Below, piece after piece: positions 18,072 through 20,725 of a stretch of DNA of 20,725 nucleotides; within the stretch, counting starts at the first letter, position 1; each line of letters opens with the position of its first letter. The position numbers were made by a program, and so were the translations under genes. Under the pieces are notes generated by a model, which was not told the origin of the DNA, made no database searches, and saw only the letters and a list, made by a program, of their open reading frames with translations. The DNA comes from Gnetum montanum (taxonomy: Eukaryota > Streptophyta > Gnetopsida > Gnetales > Gnetaceae). The stretch covers positions 1,456,057-1,476,781 of the forward strand of contig MNCI01010839.1 of NCBI GenBank assembly GCA_015680685.1. Reading direction: 5' to 3'.

Positions 18072-18425
18072 GATGGTTGCCGACTTGCTTCAATCCTTGC
18101 TCTTTGGTACTGTTTTCATTCTATCTTTGGAGATTCCATGTTGGGTGTAAACATTTGTCATACCTGTCGAGCGTACATGTACGTCAGGCATGTAAGTTGG
18201 ATGTCTACGCTAAGCATATACGCTGTGGATGTTGGGCATATACATTGTGGATGTCGGGCGTAGATGCCGGGTGCATATGCTGGTACTGCATACTTAGTGA
18301 AAATTAAACATTTTGATCCTCAAAGTTGCAATGTGTGACACCAAATGCAGTCGTGGTTGTCCGTGGATCCTAAGGACCTACCTCTTGCTAGAGAAGTACC
18401 AAGCTCAAAATTTTGTGGTGTTTCA

Positions 18426-18430
18426 GTGAG
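18426..18430. repeat. Target-site duplication of element B, right copy
   Basis: GTGAG, pairing with GCGAG at 735-739 with one transition difference. Confidence 0.75.
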
Positions 18431-18765
18431 GTACCCCTACACTCAACCATACGAAATGAGCGTCGAATGCATGATCTGGTTGAACTCCGCAAATGGACTA
18501 GTTGTGGCACCTAGACAGTTATCCTTAGGTCACAGTTCGCTGTCTTCCCACCTGGACTAGTATTGCATATGTCACGTATGGTTTAGTCCAGATGAGGTGT
18601 ATGATGTGTTTCCTAATTCTAACGCTACTCCTGAAGACAGTGGAAAATAATACTAACTAAGCTAAGCTAGGATGAAAAGGGTAAAGAAATCTAATCTAGC
18701 CTAAGTGCGACGAGCAACCGATTCCTTGATCAACCGTACACATCTTGGACTTCATGCACGACTAC

Positions 18766-18884
18766 CACTGGGACTACCAAGCGTAGCTCCTAGGTACGCC
18801 ACTGGGATTACCAAGCACAGATCCCAAATACGCCACTGGGTTACCAAGCATAGATCTTGGATACGCAACTGGGCTACTAAGCAG
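18766..18884. repeat. 34-bp tandem repeat in element A LTR, about 3.5 copies
   Basis: Units start at 18766, 18800, 18834 and 18867 with CACTGGG.YTACCAAGC..AG.TC....TACGC. Confidence 0.8.
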
Positions 18885-19188
18885 TCACACTTAAATGCTC
18901 ATAATCAAGTCGTACTCGTTCCGCGTTCTAGGAGTTTAAGGGTGAGAGAGAGAAAACAGTAACTAACATTAAATAAATAACAAATAAATAAATGACAAAG
19001 TGAATGCTACAATGATGAAGTAATCTTGATCCTTATTGCCAACTATGGCACACTCAAATAAAGACACCGTACAATTACATTCACCACACTGCGGGCAGAC
19101 ACAGGAAAAAATCTAACTCTGGAGGGATCAAACTACCAGAGCTTTGTTACTTCTAAACTAGGATCTCGAACAAGGGACAGCTGTGTCT

Positions 19189-19196
19189 TATTTATA
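19189..19196 (-). promoter_or_regulatory. TATA box of element A LTR
   Basis: The minus strand reads CTATAAATAAGACACAGCTG, a textbook plant TATA box, about 750 bp upstream of the LTR/PBS junction if element B is removed. Confidence 0.6.
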
Positions 19197-19210
19197 GATA
19201 TGGCAGCGGA

Positions 19211-19320
19211 TTGCGATATCGCGTACGCGATATCATAGGGAAGACACGATATTGCGGGGGATGCGATATCGCGATGGACACGATATCGCATACGTGATAT
19301 CACGGCCTATGCGAATCGCG
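19211..19320. repeat. Palindrome array (GCGATATCGC family) upstream of element A TATA box
   Basis: Perfect palindromes include a 20-bp one at 19215-19234 (half-site GATATCGCGT), GCGATATCGC at 19213-19222 and 19263-19272, and CGTGATATCACG at 19293-19304. Imperfect copies lie between. The CpG-rich array sits immediately upstream of the inferred promoter. Confidence 0.8.
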
Positions 19321-20168
19321 TCTCATCAATATCCAAAGTGGTATCCCTTTCCCATGATAAAGTTATAAGATACCACACTTGAATGATAGCTAGCACATCA
19401 AGGACAAGAAGACTCAAGAAGAATGTATGGAAAAATATTACCACTGTACTTCTAAGATGAAAAATTTGGTAGAGTCTCACTTGTTTATATCAAACAAAGT
19501 AAGGGAAATGGAAAAATAAAAATTTTAAAGTGTGAAACATTATTTTGACCTTGCATTATACATAGGGTCGTTAATGTTGGGATGTGCACTAGTGTAGGGG
19601 CATTAACACCCTTATGCTAACATAGGGATTCATTAGTACATCCTTTCCATAAGGGAAAAATACCTAACTCTATTCATCCTAACTTCCAATTATAGCCTAA
19701 ATTTTCCAAAGCATTATACCAAGCCTATACAATGTCAGAATCACCCAGGATTGACCTTACAAGACATTTGAGGAGCAAAATAAGAAGAGCATTACAAACT
19801 TAACTTGGAAGCTATCATGGGTCATGGAAAAGAAGTTGATTGATCAATTTATGTAATTCCATGAATCTAAAGCTAGAAAAATAGAAGAAGGATTATAATA
19901 CCAAGAATAATGAATCATGGCCACAATTGAGGTGAATCAATGGAGTTTATCATGGTTAAATCTTAAAATACAAAGAGTCAATACTTACACAAGTGGAAGA
20001 TCAATCAAGCACCATATGTAATGCAATCCTTACCATCATTGGAAGATAAGCTTTGCACAACCACATATGATGCTAACCCACCAAGGATTTACAAGTGAGT
20101 CCTTCCCAAAAAAGGTACTTTCTTTACACTCATGAATTCTCAATAACTAGTAAGACATTAACATGTGA
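19321..20168. other. Unassigned AT-rich stretch
   Basis: About 850 bp with no protein domain or RNA gene recognised. It may contain the rest of element A's U3 and flanking DNA. A loose inverted repeat around 19570-19650 (GGATGTGCACTAGTG and, inverted, GGATGTACTAATG) is the only structure noticed. Confidence 0.4.
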
Positions 20169-20370
20169 TGAGTGGAAAGGTACCCCTATGCCCAACCACA
20201 AGAATCACTATGATATTACGTGCGATTAAATCAAATTCTATGGACCTATATTTATCTTATACACTAGTTTCTCTAGGAAGTGAAATGACATTGAGAACAT
20301 TCGTTCTCTTCCCAACTACACTTGTGAGCCATAAGGATATGGTTTAAGTGTAACTGAGGTATATGAATTT
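20169..20370 (-). repeat. Diverged LTR end related to element A LTR
   Basis: Colinear with 729-739 plus 18431-18602: TGAGTGG..AGGTACCCCTA..C.CAACCA at the start, TTCG(C/T)T.TCTTCCCA.CT in the middle and TATGGTTTA(A/G)...GAGGT(A/G)TATGA at the end, with similar spacing. No PBS lies to its left, so this is the outer edge of a 3' LTR or solo LTR in the same orientation as A. Similarity fades after about 20370. Confidence 0.55.
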
Positions 20371-20419
20371 TTGTTGTTTTATATTATATGGATGTAATCA
20401 CCTACAACAAGAATAAGGG

Positions 20420-20725
20420 ATGGAAAGATTGAAGAAAAAGGAAAGGGCAAAAATTATAGAAGTTGATCCCGATAGTTCAGATGATGATTCTATCGTATCT
20501 TCTGTAAAATCTACGCTTTTTCAGAAATCTTCAGGAGATCCTTCTTGCCAACACAGGATACTCAAAGAAATAGGTAGTAAGTACCACTGTACAGAATGTG
20601 ATGCTTTATTAAAAACATGTAGTATAGAAATGAATACTTTGTCTGACAATACATTTACACAACACCAAGAACGTCTTGCCTCTGCTGAAAAAGCTCAACG
20701 CAAACATGAATTTGTCCAAACAGCT
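20420..20725 (+). CDS. Unrecognised ORF running off the right edge (102 codons, partial)
   Basis: ATG at 20420 follows an in-frame TAA at 20414-20416, and the frame then stays open to the last base. The N-terminus is basic (MERLKKKERAKIIEV), followed by an acidic serine patch (DPDSSDDDSIVSS). A possible zinc-binding cluster comes next: C43, H45, H57, C58, C61 and C67 (CQH...HCTEC). The end is a charged helical stretch (QHQERLASAEKAQRKHEF). I do not recognise the family. Unlike the neighbouring decayed elements it has no stop codons, so it may be an exon of a gene or the first ORF of a younger element. Upstream AT-rich DNA and the LTR-like segment at 20169-20370 give no clear promoter. Confidence 0.45.
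   Translation, partial: MERLKKKERAKIIEVDPDSSDDDSIVSSVKSTLFQKSSGDPSCQHRILKEIGSKYHCTECDALLKTCSIEMNTLSDNTFTQHQERLASAEKAQRKHEFVQTA

Larger units (their letters stand above)
740..18425 (-). mobile_element. Element B: 17.7-kb Tat-lineage Ty3/Gypsy LTR retrotransposon with antisense gene
   Basis: A full-length but mutated LTR retrotransposon, transcribed right to left. It has two LTRs bounded by TG...CA (on the minus strand TGAAACACC...CAGTACA), a PBS next to the right LTR, a PPT next to the left LTR and a near-perfect 5-bp duplication. Domain order is Gag, protease, RT, RNase H, archaeal-type RNase H, integrase, which marks the Tat lineage (relatives of Ogre, Retand and Grande). Large size and extra ORFs are known in this lineage. 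What is unusual is a 5.7-kb interval between protease and RT that contains a multi-exon gene on the opposite strand. Gag-pro and pol together have 22 in-frame stops and no frameshift that I could detect. Confidence 0.93.
17231..18425 (-). repeat. 5' LTR of element B (1195 bp)
   Basis: Partner of 740-1916. On the minus strand it starts TGAAACACC at 18425 and ends CAGTACA at 17231. U3 is about 620-650 bp, with the TATA box at 17796-17803; R/U5 covers the rest. A 13-bp tandem array at 17981-18071 is longer than its counterpart in the other LTR, while a short segment near 1460-1500 of the other LTR is missing here. Confidence 0.93.
18426..19320 (-). repeat. Main part of element A 5' LTR (right of insertion)
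   Basis: Continues A's LTR from the interrupted terminus at 729-739. No protein coding was recognised. The inferred minus-strand promoter at 19189-19196 places R/U5 between there and 18431 and U3 to its right. The far U3 end could not be identified, because A's other LTR lies outside the window; 19320 is a minimum estimate. Confidence 0.6.

Overview
The window is transposable-element DNA from a land plant, probably one with a large, heavily methylated genome. I cannot name the species. Plant origin is indicated by a Tat-lineage Ty3/Gypsy element with the second (archaeal-type) RNase H, plant TATA boxes, and short T-rich introns, one with a CTAAC branch site. No intact conventional host gene was found.

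Layout. (1) Positions 1-739 hold a decayed older LTR element, 'A', on the minus strand: gag, primer-binding site and the last 11 bp of its 5' LTR. (2) Positions 740-18425 hold a 17.7-kb minus-strand Tat-like element, 'B', inserted into A's 5' LTR. B has LTRs of 1177 bp (740-1916) and 1195 bp (17231-18425), a PBS, a PPT, and near-identical 5-bp target duplications (GCGAG/GTGAG). In its own sense B reads: 5' LTR, leader with a 17-bp minisatellite, gag-protease (16496-12489), a 5.7-kb interval, RT-RNase H-aRNase H-integrase (6789-3295), a repeat-rich 3' UTR, 3' LTR. (3) From 18426 onward A's 5' LTR resumes, with a TATA box and a palindrome array. An unassigned AT-rich stretch follows, then a diverged LTR end related to A's, and an open reading frame that runs off the window.

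The most interesting object is in B's protease-RT interval. On the opposite strand (+) I could assemble a seven-exon gene at 7471-11876 with its own TATA box at 7214. All six introns have GT-AG ends and every junction preserves phase. The predicted product is about 1080 residues. It has an FCP1/NIF-like HAD-phosphatase-related N-terminal part without the catalytic aspartates, a middle part resembling 'putative plant transposon protein' domains, acidic linkers and a C-terminal coiled coil. It carries ten nonsense codons and one apparent frameshift, so this copy is dead. The parent element may have carried a working intron-bearing antisense gene.

Two repeat systems are not explained by coding content. 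One is a palindromic 10-mer, GCGTATACGC, with many variants, confined to the LTR U3 regions, the leader, and the promoter and first intron of the antisense gene. The other is a set of short AGTTTAA-led mini-hairpins whose stems covary; these arrays lie on both sides of the antisense gene and downstream of integrase. All statements come from reading by eye; no alignments or database searches were run.
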